64,000 bases of DNA from Russula earlei. Lineage: Eukaryota > Basidiomycota > Agaricomycetes > Russulales > Russulaceae. The stretch covers positions 217,252-281,251 of the forward strand of contig JAGFNK010000019.1 in NCBI GenBank assembly GCA_025769875.1. Direction: 5' to 3'. Shown in pieces: positions 12,201 through 24,215 of this stretch (the stretch's first letter is position 1; each line of letters begins with the position of its first letter). The notes below the pieces were generated by a model. The model made no database searches. It was not told where the DNA came from and saw only the letters and a list, made by a program, of their open reading frames with translations. The position numbers were made by a program, and so were the translations under genes.

Positions 12201-12903
12201 TCGTCGGCGGTTTTACTGTCATTCATACGTGATAAGAAAAGGGCACTGCTTTACGCACTCCGACGAGCTTCTACAGATCCCAGGATCCTAGGTGTGCTTC
12301 TCGGGTACGGCGGCATACTCGACGTTAATGGGACCGACAGGCAGGTGTGACCTCGCTTGCTGCGTTCGTGATTACGCGAAAAGACGAACGATGGAAGGAG
12401 ACTAATCAATACAATCAGAACGATCCAGGGCTCCCCTGAGCTGAGTGGCTTCTGCGTTTGTTTCCATGGGAAACATGTTTCTCCCGGTCTGACTGACATG
12501 ACCGGTCAGTAGTCCATCCAGCCTTCAGGCACGAGCAAAGGTCTTCGATGGTCCGAACCACATCACAACGAATTGGGTCGTGACCCACATAACCGACCGA
12601 AACGCGCACTTATGATACCAGTAGTTTTATTTGAGGTAAACCGCTACACAGTGCACAACGCAATGACGAAGGGCTCGTTGAGGCCCTCGTACAGGCCAAC
12701 AGTAACAACAACAGTACACCCACAAATCAGCGCACTGCCCTATCACCGTCTACGGGTTGGCTTTACTCACAACACCAAGGACGAGAGTGTTGAGCCTCGC
12801 CCACGTTCTGATACAGTAACAGAACGTGAATCTATCAAGGACAGCAGCGTTGAGGCCGTCCAGAGGGACCGCGCCAATGGCGGGCTTGAGCCCGACAGAT
12901 AGG
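9242..12903. other. Long stretch (3.7 kb) without a recognisable gene
   Basis: The first 400 bases upstream of the La-domain gene are its probable promoter and 5' UTR (CT-rich on the gene strand, with a CGCTCGCTCGC stretch near 9470). From about 9.7 to 12.9 kb, both strands have only short open stretches with no family motif, no splice-consistent exon chain and no tRNA found by eye. GC content stays like the coding part and CpG is common, so it does not look like the decayed transposon region at the right end. It may be relic sequence or hold non-coding RNA. Confidence 0.45.
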
Positions 12904-14736
<1,833 letters not shown>

Positions 14737-14919
14737 CTGTAAGTGTGATACGGTGATAAGCCCCGTCAGCAACTTATGTCGTGGCAACCAACAACCGACG
14801 GAAGATTTCTTGCAAAAAAAAAAATTTGAAAAAGTCTTAAAAAGGAACAGTATCACGTGATACGTGCATGTTTGCTTGCTGATGTAACATCTAAAACAAG
14901 TGCCCAGTCCGACGCCCTC
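14737..14919. promoter_or_regulatory. Short divergent promoter between the hydrolase and Som1-like genes
   Basis: Only 183 bases separate the two proposed start codons, which face away from each other. The interval has a poly-A tract (about 14813-14825) and a palindromic TATCACGTGATA (E-box CACGTG core) near 14853. A shared bidirectional promoter is inferred from spacing; no transcription start can be read. Confidence 0.5.
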
Positions 14920-15321
14920 ATGTCTGGGTCTACAGAATCGCGTCAAGAATGTCAGATTGCAGAAATTTTGCAATTCTCTTGCGAGGTTCAACCAAAGGGA
15001 CGTGGATTTCAACAAATTCATTGCTTTCCCGTCCCTCGGCTCCTGATGTTGTAAGTTGTGTGGTGGCGAGAACGTACCGATGATGCGTGGGCTCATCATT
15101 GTGCCATCATTATGCCGTGCCGAAGATGCCAGGGGCATCCCGCCGTCGAGATCACCAGAGTAGTCAAGATGGATCCTGCCACGGGCGAAGTCAACGTTCC
15201 TCCAGATATTTTGTATGCCTCCTCGCCCTTTCACTTATGTTCAACGTCTGACCAAGTCTCTGACAGACAGCGGCTCCCAAAAGCGAAGGAGTGGAAACAT
15301 GCCACCCGGTCTCGATCGTGA
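14920..15321 (+). CDS. Small Cys-motif protein, Som1-like (mitochondrial inner membrane peptidase partner), 90 aa
   Basis: Three exons (14920-15050, 15126-15212, 15267-15321) with matching phases and clean GTAAGT/GTATGC donors. The product starts MSGSTESRQECQIAEILQF, continues SCEVQPKGRGFQQIHCFPVP, RLLMLCQGHPAVEIT, and ends LPKAKEWKHATRSRS. The pattern of spaced cysteines with HCFPVPR and LCxGxPAVEIT resembles the fungal Som1 family, small proteins that assist the inner membrane peptidase (Imp1/Imp2) that matures some intermembrane-space proteins. No cleavable presequence is evident, as expected for Cys-motif intermembrane-space proteins. The assignment is from remembered family pattern, not a search; a generic Cys-motif mitochondrial protein is the alternative. 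It shares a short promoter with the hydrolase. Confidence 0.6.
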
Positions 15322-16687
15322 TACGAATCCGAAACGGCTGAGCCAGGCGGCCAATGACGCTAAAAATCTGGCTGTTCCAGGGATGAGATCCCGAGATCCG
15401 CTAGAACATATCACTGAGTTTGTGTCCATCATAATGTGTCCATGCCCTGCGAATTATGGTATTCTCGCATGAGAAATGACCTGGGTGATCCATTCATCTG
15501 GTTCACGCACCGCTCATGTCACCGCCGCGCCACACTGATACGAGGTGCTTTTTTTTCTTCTCACGGGACCGTTTTTTTACGATCATGACCCGACATGTTT
15601 ACGATCACATCGGCACATAGACCCGACGTCTCCAAAACAGGGGCGGGACCCCAACAAATTAAATTCTAGCTGGTCATCGTGACACGTGGTTATTTATATT
15701 ATATGTGGAGCCGTTATCTCAAGGTAGAAAACCGTTCGTTGACAGTATTACCCTACAGCTACGCCCGTGCCGTTCTGACCGTGAACCCCGCATCTGCTTC
15801 TCAATCACGCGCGAGAGAAGGCACGCGTGGCTAGGATGTATAAACCCTGGAGGCAGACACAGTGCCTGGCGCCGACCGGCTTGCCAGGAATGTAAAAGGG
15901 GTGGATAAATGATCAGATGTTGGATCTCACCAATGCCGTTGTTGGCAAAGGCAAGGACGGTAGCATCAAAAGGGTAGGCTCGGAAGCGATCGACAAGACC
16001 GAAGGGGTGCTCGTAAGCACTGACCGGTACTGACCATCAGTTCGGTTGTTACCCGGGCAAGCGGTAAACCGGTTACAAGGACTAACCGGCTCGACGGGAT
16101 GTCACCCCTGGCCCACCCCCGCCCCACTGATAGACTACTGAGCGGGCTAGATTTATGATCTATCTATGGCCACAGTCGTCGGACAACGTGGACAATGACC
16201 GGCAATTCGGATAGGAATATTACGGCCGGTGATGGCACATTTATCTCATTAATGAACCAACACAATCCACATCAACGACAACATTTCCTTATTGTGTTAG
16301 CCCAGGTCGGAGTGTCATATCTTCTCGATAAGGATCACGCAAGCTCGGGCAAAGTGACGCGCCATTGGCCAGGCTTTCTCGGTTCAGCGCTACGCTCCCA
16401 TCACGATACTGTAACTGTGCTGTGGAGACGTAGATCATTTCAAACCTTCTGCCCCTCGCCGCGGGCCCGCCTAATTTTACCGCAGGACCGAGATTATGAT
16501 GACGGATCCGTACAGCCTGTTGCGACTCTTTTTAAACTTGTCGTGGTCGATGGACGGGATATAGGATCTGAGTCCCTCACGACCTTTGATCAGTTGTCTC
16601 AGGACACCATCACCCAGGCAGCAGACAGTCGCTCGCGGATTGTGCCCCTTGCTTCATTTTCCCGTAAATTGTTGCACTGCTTTGCAG
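15322..16687. other. Intergenic, no gene assigned; possible 5' exon of the next gene
   Basis: No family motif on either strand. A region of repeated CCGGT/ACCGG elements is seen about 16020-16100. An open + strand stretch 16195-16687 runs towards the next gene, and the chosen ATG at 16688 is directly preceded by TTTGCAG, which looks like a splice acceptor, so an upstream exon may lie here. Confidence 0.4.
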
Positions 16688-18380
16688 ATGCAAGAGCCGA
16701 CTCCTGACCCTTTTAACTGGCCTGAGCGGCCCTGCTCTTCCGACAGCGTTCCCGACGTAAAGTTGGAACAAGCAGCTGACTCGAAAGCATTTTACGTACC
16801 CTCATCGACCACTGCGCCTTTCGCCTGCAAGCCCGCATCCGCTGGTACTGCTCCCCCACCTATTCGTCGCCACTCATCCTCCGGCGCGCAGCTCAGGCGG
16901 TCCAAGCACCCATATCCCCCGTCTCCACACGAAGCAAGAATACGTAACAAGTACGGTGGCGAGGTTCAAAAAATGTCGAGCCATGGCTACTCTCAGTGGG
17001 CTAAGACGGAAAATGGTGAGTGTCATGTATGTCCACCTGAGACGGGCCCAATGTCTTATCCTCGTGTCTATTACAGACGCCGAAAGGCAACAAGCTTACG
17101 CTTTCACACCCTCTGGGACTCAGGTACGATCTTCACCCTCACCCCTGACACCAACTATAAGTATGGAGGTAATAATAATATCTCCGCTTGAACAGCTTTC
17201 CATGCGACGGCCAACATTTAGTGAAGACGGCCGACCGCAATCCTCGGGTTCCAGCATAGCCTCCTCGAGTCTTCGTGGGGCCATGGGAGAAATCCATCTA
17301 TCTTCCAACTCTGAGGGTTCCAACTCCCCTTCATCTGCGAGTGACGTTTCTCAACAAAGACAAGACTCGTACAATGTGGCATCAGGCATGGTTTGGTCCC
17401 AGACTAATGCCGACGTTACGGGGCAGCCAGCGCTACCAGCTGCGAGTTTCGATGATCATTCCAATCCCCTGTCCTTTCAGAACATCTCGTCCCCATCAGG
17501 GTCACTCGCCTCAAACAGTCCGTCAACATCATACTTGCAATATACAGACTATAATCACTCTAACTTCGCTAATCCTAACGCCTCCCCGCCTGTTTTCCCA
17601 ACGACAGGGTACTCCGAGTCTTTCAATTCTTATCCTCAGACTCGTCCTGCCACCACTCCAGCACCGCCCTTGATTATTCCACAATTGGCACACCTCCCTT
17701 CCGGTCGAAATACGATTCCCCTCACCCCCACCACGGCGATTCCCGGGGGCAATCGATCACAGCGCTCTCCTGATGATGAGCTTCGAAACTTACGCAACAA
17801 AGTGCGGGAGCTGGAGCTCATCAACGAGTCTGCTCGATTACGGATCCGCGAGCTCGAAACTGAGCTTGCTAATCCCTCATCGGGCCCTTTGTACCCGCCA
17901 TCATTGATAAGTGGTCTGCCAACGCCTGCACCGCAACTGCCCGCTTCTCCCTCATTTGCCGCATCTTGGAAAGTGCGGACGGATGCACGCATCAAACTTT
18001 TCTGTTCACTGAACCGCGCGGGCAATGCACTGTGTGCATGGCATGACTCGCGCCGCGAGCGCCGCGCTCATCCCCCTCGGATGGCTCCTCCCGGCCACCT
18101 CAATTGTGGTTGTACGTTTGAGGAGGCCCTGTTCGAGGAGAGCCTTTCGCGGCATGACGTTGGATCGTACCATCCAGGAGAGAGCGTTCGCATGGATCCC
18201 GCCCTTCGCAACCCGCTTTTGAAGCTGCTTCAAAAGCGTTATGGATACAAGGACGGAGACTTTGAGCGGGACTCACTCACGGGCAACTGGATCGATGGCG
18301 AAGGGCCAGGACCGTGGGAGGCGCGTGCTCTTTCAGGAATCTCGAGCCACCGCAAACACCGTGCTGAGGAACGTCGATGA
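16688..18380 (+). CDS. Conserved basidiomycete protein of unknown function with coiled coil (about 519 aa)
   Basis: Exons 16688-17015, 17077-17123 and 17196-18380 with consistent phases. The N-terminal part is Ser/Pro-rich with a basic/aromatic block (SKHPYPPSPHEARIRNKYGG). A long disordered Ser/Asn/Pro region follows. A heptad segment (ELRNLRNKVRELELINESAR and RIRELETELA) precedes a dense, apparently folded C-terminal domain: ARIKLFCSLNRAGNALCAWH, LNCGCTFEEALFEESLSRH, VGSYHPGESVRMDPALRNP, LLKLLQKRYGYKDGDFERD. The C-terminal block has the density of Trp, Cys and charged residues expected of a conserved domain and I recall similar uncharacterised agaricomycete proteins. No enzymatic motif or signal peptide is seen. 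A coiled-coil nuclear or scaffold role would be a guess. The true start may be further upstream. Confidence 0.75.
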
Positions 18381-18745
18381 ATTCGATTTCTCTCTTGAAC
18401 TAATGCCAGATATATGACCTATGTACGTCAAATACCCTGTGCGATGATTTCACGTTCATTTCCGAGAGCTCTCGGCATTTCTGCCCTCTCGTTCGCGTCG
18501 TCAGGCTGTCTTGTTCGTTATGTTCGCGTTCACATACTTATTACTGTAACCATAGCTCGTCTGTTGTTCATCATACGCCGCATGTTTTGTCACTTAGATT
18601 CATCGTAGACTGTCATAAGCGTAAGTTCAAGAGCAGTCTAATTTATATATTAGAATATGACCGACCTACTGGACGACGTAGCAAGACCAGACACAAGAGA
18701 CCATCAAAATTACGTCACGTGTAGGACGTACTAGACACCTCGAAC

Positions 18746-19017
18746 TTAAGCCGTACGACCGAAGGCAGGCTTCGAGAAGCTGCTTTTGTGAACTTCAACG
18801 AAATCCCCCAGAATGTCAGAGTCAGCTGAATTTTTGTCGTGATCGGCGCCATCATGGATAATCAATTGCATCGTGTCGAAGTAGGATGCTGATTGGTTGC
18901 ACGTCATCCATCACAAATTTTAATTGGGAAGTTGCAGCGGTGATGATTGGGAAGATAAATTAGTTGCGGGGGTGAGTCATGTGGGTGCTTCGCCTGACCT
19001 CTGGAATGTGTTGCCAT
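18746..19017 (-). CDS. Possible small gene, 53 aa, unknown function
   Basis: Two proposed exons, 19017-18999 (MATHSR) and 18888-18746, joined across a 110-nt intron in phase. The second exon reads SYFDTMQLIIHDGADHDKNS, then ADSDILGDFVEVHKSSFS and KPAFGRTA, then TAA. The exon has balanced composition and a good acceptor (CCAATCAG), but no known motif. It ends without a CaaX box, so it is not a mating pheromone precursor. It could be the last exons of a longer, unrecognised gene. Support is coding texture only. Confidence 0.3.
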
Positions 19018-19764
19018 CGCCTTGTATAAGATGGATGATCATCAAAATGATTTCTGGAAAGTGATTGTGTTGGGGGTTAGCATCGCGGTAATTGTACCAG
19101 CTTTGGATGCCCCGAATGTTTCCCGAGTACATCTAAATGAGATGAGGTGAGAGATGCTTCCGATTAGCGTCAGGCTCGTTGAACGTCGGGAGCAAGGATA
19201 TTCCCGCGGTCGGATGGGCAGTCGGCTTCGGCAATGATGGACAAAAACGAATAGAAAGCGGCCGCTCGGAGGGAAAAAGGTTGCCGGGGATTCTTTCCGT
19301 CGCATCACAAAGAGGGAGTAGAAATGGGTCGTCGTTGTATTAGTAAGGCGGAGGCGGAAGAGATTACCTAATGTCCCGCACATTGGCCAGGCAATTGTGT
19401 GTGCTATGCTTTGCTAACGATGAGGCTCCTGCAGCACAACATCAATGGAAGAGTGACAGGGACCCGTCAAGCGCTTGGACACGCGCGGCACTGACAGGAC
19501 CGGCATCTCCGAGTCCCAACGAGTGACACCGTCGATGTATGGATCACCTTGGACGCAGTGAAGGGATCGCATGTTATGCGTGTGGATCTCAAACGAGGTG
19601 AACACGAAGCCCGAGGTTCGTGAAAGAAGAGCTTATTTGATTTGATGCAATCAATCGGACGCTTTCCGCTTTTGGCAGGATCACGGGCACGTGATGCATC
19701 TTTTGGCGCGTCGTTCAAGCTCAATCAGCAATCAAGCCCCTCCCTCCACTTTGATTGTTGTTAT
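19018..19764. other. Intergenic, nothing recognised
   Basis: Contains open stretches on the minus strand (about 19042-19383) without motif or splice context. The right part should be the promoter of the Kar5-like gene. Confidence 0.4.
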
Positions 19765-22011
19765 ATGCGTCTCACTGCGGCCTTCACGGTGCTGCCTGCC
19801 ATCAGTCATACTTTTGCATTTTCTTGGAGCAGGAATGATGTTTCCAGGCTTCCAGATCATCCCGAACCCGAAGACCTTACAAGCACAGGTTCGCGCCTCC
19901 TCTTGGAAATTTTGACTCTTTGTTCAATGTCTCGCGCAGATATGGGGCTGGATAAAGATGTAATCGGATTCGTAGATAGTGGGCCCTACTTTTTGCTTTG
20001 GTCGGGCTCATTCTGAGGCTCTCGACAATGCATGCAGGTCGTTACATGAGAAAGCCCGATTGTTTTCGTCGTGCTGCTCGGCGCATACGTGTCAGATGTG
20101 ACGAAATAGACTTGGATGCCGATCAGAGGGTAAAAGGTACGCGCCTTACACGCATATATGCTATTTATCATAGACCCCACGTGCAGCGGCAATCTCCATG
20201 ACTTTGTGTGAATTGCGGACCGCCGAATTTCATTCGATCCCCCTCGAATGCGAGGTGTTCTCGGAAGAGGGTGGGTTAAGTGACCGTGCACTTCATGGCA
20301 TCTGCGTAGAGTGAGCATGTTTCTTGAGGCTCCCAATTTGTTTACACAACTACCACAGAGCACTCGCCAGGAGTACGCAGTCCTGGGCCAGCTATTCTGG
20401 ATATCTTCGTGAAATTCGTACGCAGATTCCCGTCTAGAATTGCCTTTCCCTGCCTTGATTGTCAACAGCGCAGCTTTGCTCCGCTTACCAGCGGAGTAAC
20501 GAAAAAGGTACGAGAGTTGCGACTGACGGTCCTACTTGTACGTATTTATCTATCTCAAGACCTCGCACTCGAGATCTACAGGAATGCTACGATCGAGAAG
20601 ATTGCATATATCCGTCATCTTATGCAACGCGCAGAAAGAGAGGTCGAGGAGCGGTCTCTCTGGCAATCATTACTTTCCGTGAAACTCCTAATCTTCTATA
20701 GTGACTACTGCCCTGTGTTTACGCCTCCCAAAGGACCTACAGAGCTCCGTTAACAGCCTTCAGGCCTCCCCCGGGCTTGCCGACAGAATCTACCTCGATA
20801 TTTCTGCCAGGGTTCTTCATGAACTGCAGCAGGTCATTTGTCATGCAGTCCCGTTTGATTAGCACATCGACATGCTAATTGAGACGCTTCGACAGGTTAT
20901 TGGCACTCAAAAGGAGGTCCTTGACGTGCAACTCCAGAAAAGCAGAGAGCATTCGCTTGCTTTGTCAGAGGTATGTACTTGATCGGTTTGTGTGGTCGCG
21001 CTGAGCTCTGGATGAGCAGCATTCGCGAACATTAATGTCAATGTCGACCGATTTTGGGCGATCATTCTCTGAGAGATTGGAATCAGGACTTCAACTTCTC
21101 GATAATCGGCTTAGTGAAACCCTTGCCTCCTCCGTAGGGACTTGTCTTGGGTATTGCAGCAGCTTTGACCATTTCTCACAGGACAAGATGTGGCAGCAAT
21201 TTTCCCTTATGGAAGGGGGTCTCATTTCTGCTACGAACGCAAGTCGACGTTCCGCCCCCTGTTCCCCTCGATGACTCACATTTGGTCCAGTTGGTCGCAC
21301 AACTTGCCTTGAGTGTCGAGTATTTGTCGGATGCATTGAACTCTAGTGCCCGTGAGATGAAGTTGATGAATATTGCCCAAGGAAATGCAGTTCGAGCAAC
21401 GGATGCGCTCGCTGAAACTCTACAAATGATGAATGACACCGTCATGAACGCCCTGGTTGATATAAACGCTACAGCAATGAGGGTAACCAAGATCGTTGGC
21501 GGAGACTCTAACTCATTTTATTCAAATGTCTTATCTTTGGCCCGAACTACTGTCATTCAGTGTGAGAACAATGAAATTTGCCCCTGCTCTTCCTGTATAT
21601 TCATTTCATAGGTGCGACTAACCTTCCTGCAGTGAAACATATTCCTCTTCTGCGCCTGCTTGCGCCCACGGTTGTCGAATTATTATGGTTCATTTTACGC
21701 CACTCTCGCTCTTTCATTGTCATGGTAGGTCGCCTCTTTTGGTTTTCGGTTGTGCTTGGATGATGATCCATTGGCAGCCTTGTCTTGTTGCCATTATCTC
21801 TGTGCTTCGCTGGTTGCTGCGAAAGATCCTCCCGGGACATGGTTTTAAGTACTCTCGTCCTTGTGTGTGCGATTTCAAAGCAAGTTTGGAAAGAAGCCAG
21901 TACTCAACTGCTCGTTCAACGCCTTGTGCACGCCGTCGCCCATTTGAGTGGAGGTCGTCCAAATTTTCTCGTATCCCTGATCGACTTTGCGAACGCCGTC
22001 TGGATTATTGA
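19765..22011 (+). CDS. Kar5/Tht1-type nuclear membrane fusion protein (about 576 aa), frame interrupted
   Basis: ER/nuclear-envelope protein needed for nuclear fusion during karyogamy. Exons: 19765-19978, 20038-20136, 20187-20310, 20359-20417, 20469-20507, 20560-20678, 20734-20970, 21020-21133, 21182-21561, 21612-21724, 21778-22011. It begins with a signal-peptide-like segment (MRLTAAFTVLPAISHTFAFS). Next come family blocks: RKPDCFRRAARRIRVRC, AAISMTLCELRTAEFHSIPL, SWASYSGYLREI, QLCSAYQRSNEK, and LALEIYRNATIEKIAYIRHL. A long helical region and two C-terminal hydrophobic stretches (LLRLLAPTVVELLWFIL and LVAIISVLRWLL) follow, before a basic tail. Two defects: an in-frame TAG at 20860-20862, and a G5 run at 21215-21219 where four bases are needed. 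Phases of all other junctions agree. A 51-nt GT..AG segment in exon 1 could be an optional in-frame intron. Identity is good; integrity of the allele is in doubt. Confidence 0.82.
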
Positions 22012-22287
22012 CCACTGTCATACGCTGTGTCTACCGCTGCTCACACTGGAATATTAATACCACAACTTTGTTGGTTGGCGTGTGAGGATGACGTCATACA
22101 CGCGTTCTCCTCACTTGCCCCACGTTTAAGAGGAGTGTGTTTCCAACGTGGCCCCTTTCCCTCATTCCTTTGCCTTACTGTAACCGCCTGGTGAAGTTCT
22201 CGTTCACTGATAAATGCCCCCTGTTTCTCGTGGCTCATCCCCGTCTCAGCAACGAACACACTTGACTCAATCACCCCAACTCAAAAC

Positions 22288-22914
22288 ATGGTATCAACTC
22301 GCAGCAGCTCTCGCATCAGACAGAGTACCTCCCCCGAGCGTCCTTCGTCCTCCATCTTGCTCGAAACGCGCCTCACGAAGAAGGATGACTTCCCGTCTCT
22401 CTTACCGAAGGAAGAGCGGGGCATCCGTTCCGACGTCAAGAAACCGCCGGGGCAAGTCCGACTCACCCCTTTTGTCCACGTCCTCCTTTGCATTCTCCTC
22501 GTGTGCATGGGTTGGTACGCCTACCGAAGGACCGTCACCGCGGCAGACATATTCAAATCCACGGGCACGTTCCCCCTCTCCTCGACCCCTCTCTCCCTCT
22601 ACAGAAACCCAGTGTGGAATTTCATATCGCAACAAACCAGTCGGGGCATGCGAGGCTTCTACCAACGTTCGAGGGGACCTCATTCCGACGTGGAACGGCG
22701 CATTGAAGAGCTGGCGGACGCCTTGGGTGTCAACCGTGTCGATTTCGCTAGCGCGATTGCAGGCGCAGTGCGCAAGCTCGTCCCCCGAGCATCGTTGTCT
22801 TCGCTAGCCAGCGAGGCGAAAGAGACAGGCGGCGGCCGCATTATGGAGGTACTGCTAGGGGAATATCCTCACGTTGTACACATCGCCGACGGCGTCAAGA
22901 GCAAGATGGGGTAG
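22288..22914 (+). CDS. Single-exon protein with one transmembrane segment, unknown (208 aa)
   Basis: Intronless frame from ATG at 22288 to TAG. The N terminus is basic and Ser-rich (MVSTRSSSRIRQSTSPERPS). A hydrophobic helix near residues 61-79 (FVHVLLCILLVCMGWYAYRR) should anchor it. The C-terminal 120 residues are amphipathic: VERRIEELADALGVNRVDFA, then a segment ending in EVLLGEYPHVVHIADG. No known family recognised. The basic N terminus would favour facing cytosol or nucleoplasm, but this is inference. Intergenic spacing to the Kar5-like gene is under 300 bases, same direction. Confidence 0.65.
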   Translation: MVSTRSSSRIRQSTSPERPSSSILLETRLTKKDDFPSLLPKEERGIRSDVKKPPGQVRLTPFVHVLLCILLVCMGWYAYRRTVTAADIFKSTGTFPLSSTPLSLYRNPVWNFISQQTSRGMRGFYQRSRGPHSDVERRIEELADALGVNRVDFASAIAGAVRKLVPRASLSSLASEAKETGGGRIMEVLLGEYPHVVHIADGVKSKMG

Positions 22915-23120
22915 CATGATACATTTCGAGGATCATCCCTATTGTGTATGTCACAGCCTCTGGAGTCGGATATCCGTCTCGTCCCCACATCGATATACTT
23001 GGTTATGAATTGTTATTGTAACACAAATGTTGATATGCCAAGATAGTAGTGTGTGGACGGTCTTTCGGATGCGTATCGATGGAGTAGAGAGAAACGCCCG
23101 ATTTGACTGGGACGAAGCCT

Positions 23121-24215
23121 TCACCGTGCGCCCGTGCTTCTTTTGATGTGAGCCAAGACTGCGTCCACGTCGGCGATGTGGCGGTCTTGCAGCTTTCGGA
23201 ACTGAGGAACCGAATCCATTTCACATTTCGAATCAGGTAAACCTCTTGGGAATTGCACTCACTTCGTCGTATTGAACAGAGTGTCGAGGATATTTGCCTT
23301 TCTTCACGCTAGCCTGAAGTTGGCGACGAATTTGAACGCGCGTTTCCTCTGCCAGCTTTGACGCGGCCGAATACGCGGCCAGACGCGCTTCCACTGTCGG
23401 CCTCGAGGCGTGGACATGAAGGAAGAAGATATCACCGGTAGGAAAACTCACTTCGGTACCGGTATTCTCAACGTGCGCTCGTCGACTCGTTGAGGGATGA
23501 CACCCTGTATCTTGGCCTCGTATAAGGCGTCTTGGACGTGCTTCAGATTCTACTGGAAGGCAATGCACCCGCCCCAATCAGTGGACATCCCCCTTTTTTT
23601 TTTTTTCTTTGCAAAACCCTCGTTTGAGACGGTGGAGGAGGGAAGAGGGGGGTGGGGGGGACATCACAAACCGGCGGCGAGGAGGGGGAAACGACGAGCG
23701 AAGCGGACACGAAACGACAACCAACTCACCTTCGGATCGAAAACGGTGACGACGAGGGTCGACCCGTCGCGCACGCCAACGGTGGCCAGCTCTTCCAACT
23801 GGAACTTCTTCCCCTCCGACGCCGAAGCCAAAGCCGACGCAGACGCAGAGGCAGGGGAGGCATGATGTGCCAGCGAGACGCGCACGGGCGCGAGCAGCCG
23901 CGGCGTGACGCGGCCGCTGGCCCGGGCCTCGAGCTGCGCGACCTCGCGACGGAGCCACTCCACGGAGACGGCCATCCTGGCGTCCGCGCGCGCAATCTCG
24001 TCTCGCGCGGTGGGGTCCGCCAGCGTCTGCTGCGAACCGGGCGTGAGGGACGCCGTCGCGATCGGTCCGCGCTTCGAGCTGGAGCCGTATGACGCGCGCC
24101 ACAGCCTGTTGTTGAAGGGAGGAGACGTCGCGGTCCGGGTCGCGGTCGTGAGGGTGGCGGCGGGCGGTCTGACTGTTGACAAACGTAGGCTGCGGCTTAG
24201 GAGTGATGATGACAT
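23121..24215 (-). CDS. RRF1: Mitochondrial ribosome recycling factor (267 aa)
   Basis: Releases post-termination mitochondrial ribosomes from mRNA. Exons, right to left: 24215-23730, 23549-23452, 23401-23263, 23201-23121; phases close exactly. The N-terminal 100 residues are rich in Ser, Arg, Thr and Ala with almost no acids at the start (MSSSLLSRSLRLSTVRPP), typical of a mitochondrial presequence. The RRF domain follows: ELATVGVRDGSTLVVTVFDP (beta core), LKHVQDALYEAKIQGVIPQR, TLRIPVPKPTVEARLAAYSA, LAEETRVQIRRQLQASVKKG (the conserved alpha-helical arm), and LRKLQDRHIADVDAVLAHIK-like end. The start is the first ATG, followed by the presequence. Order and spacing of the domain are normal for the family. 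Confidence 0.92.

Noticed and set aside
18746..19017. Mating pheromone precursor for the small gene
   Set aside because: No C-terminal CaaX prenylation motif; ends GRTA.
20830..20862. 30-nt intron (GTCATT..GATTAG) removing the Kar5 stop
   Set aside because: Too short for a fungal spliceosomal intron and it would delete sequence that fits the helical region; a nonsense change or error is simpler.
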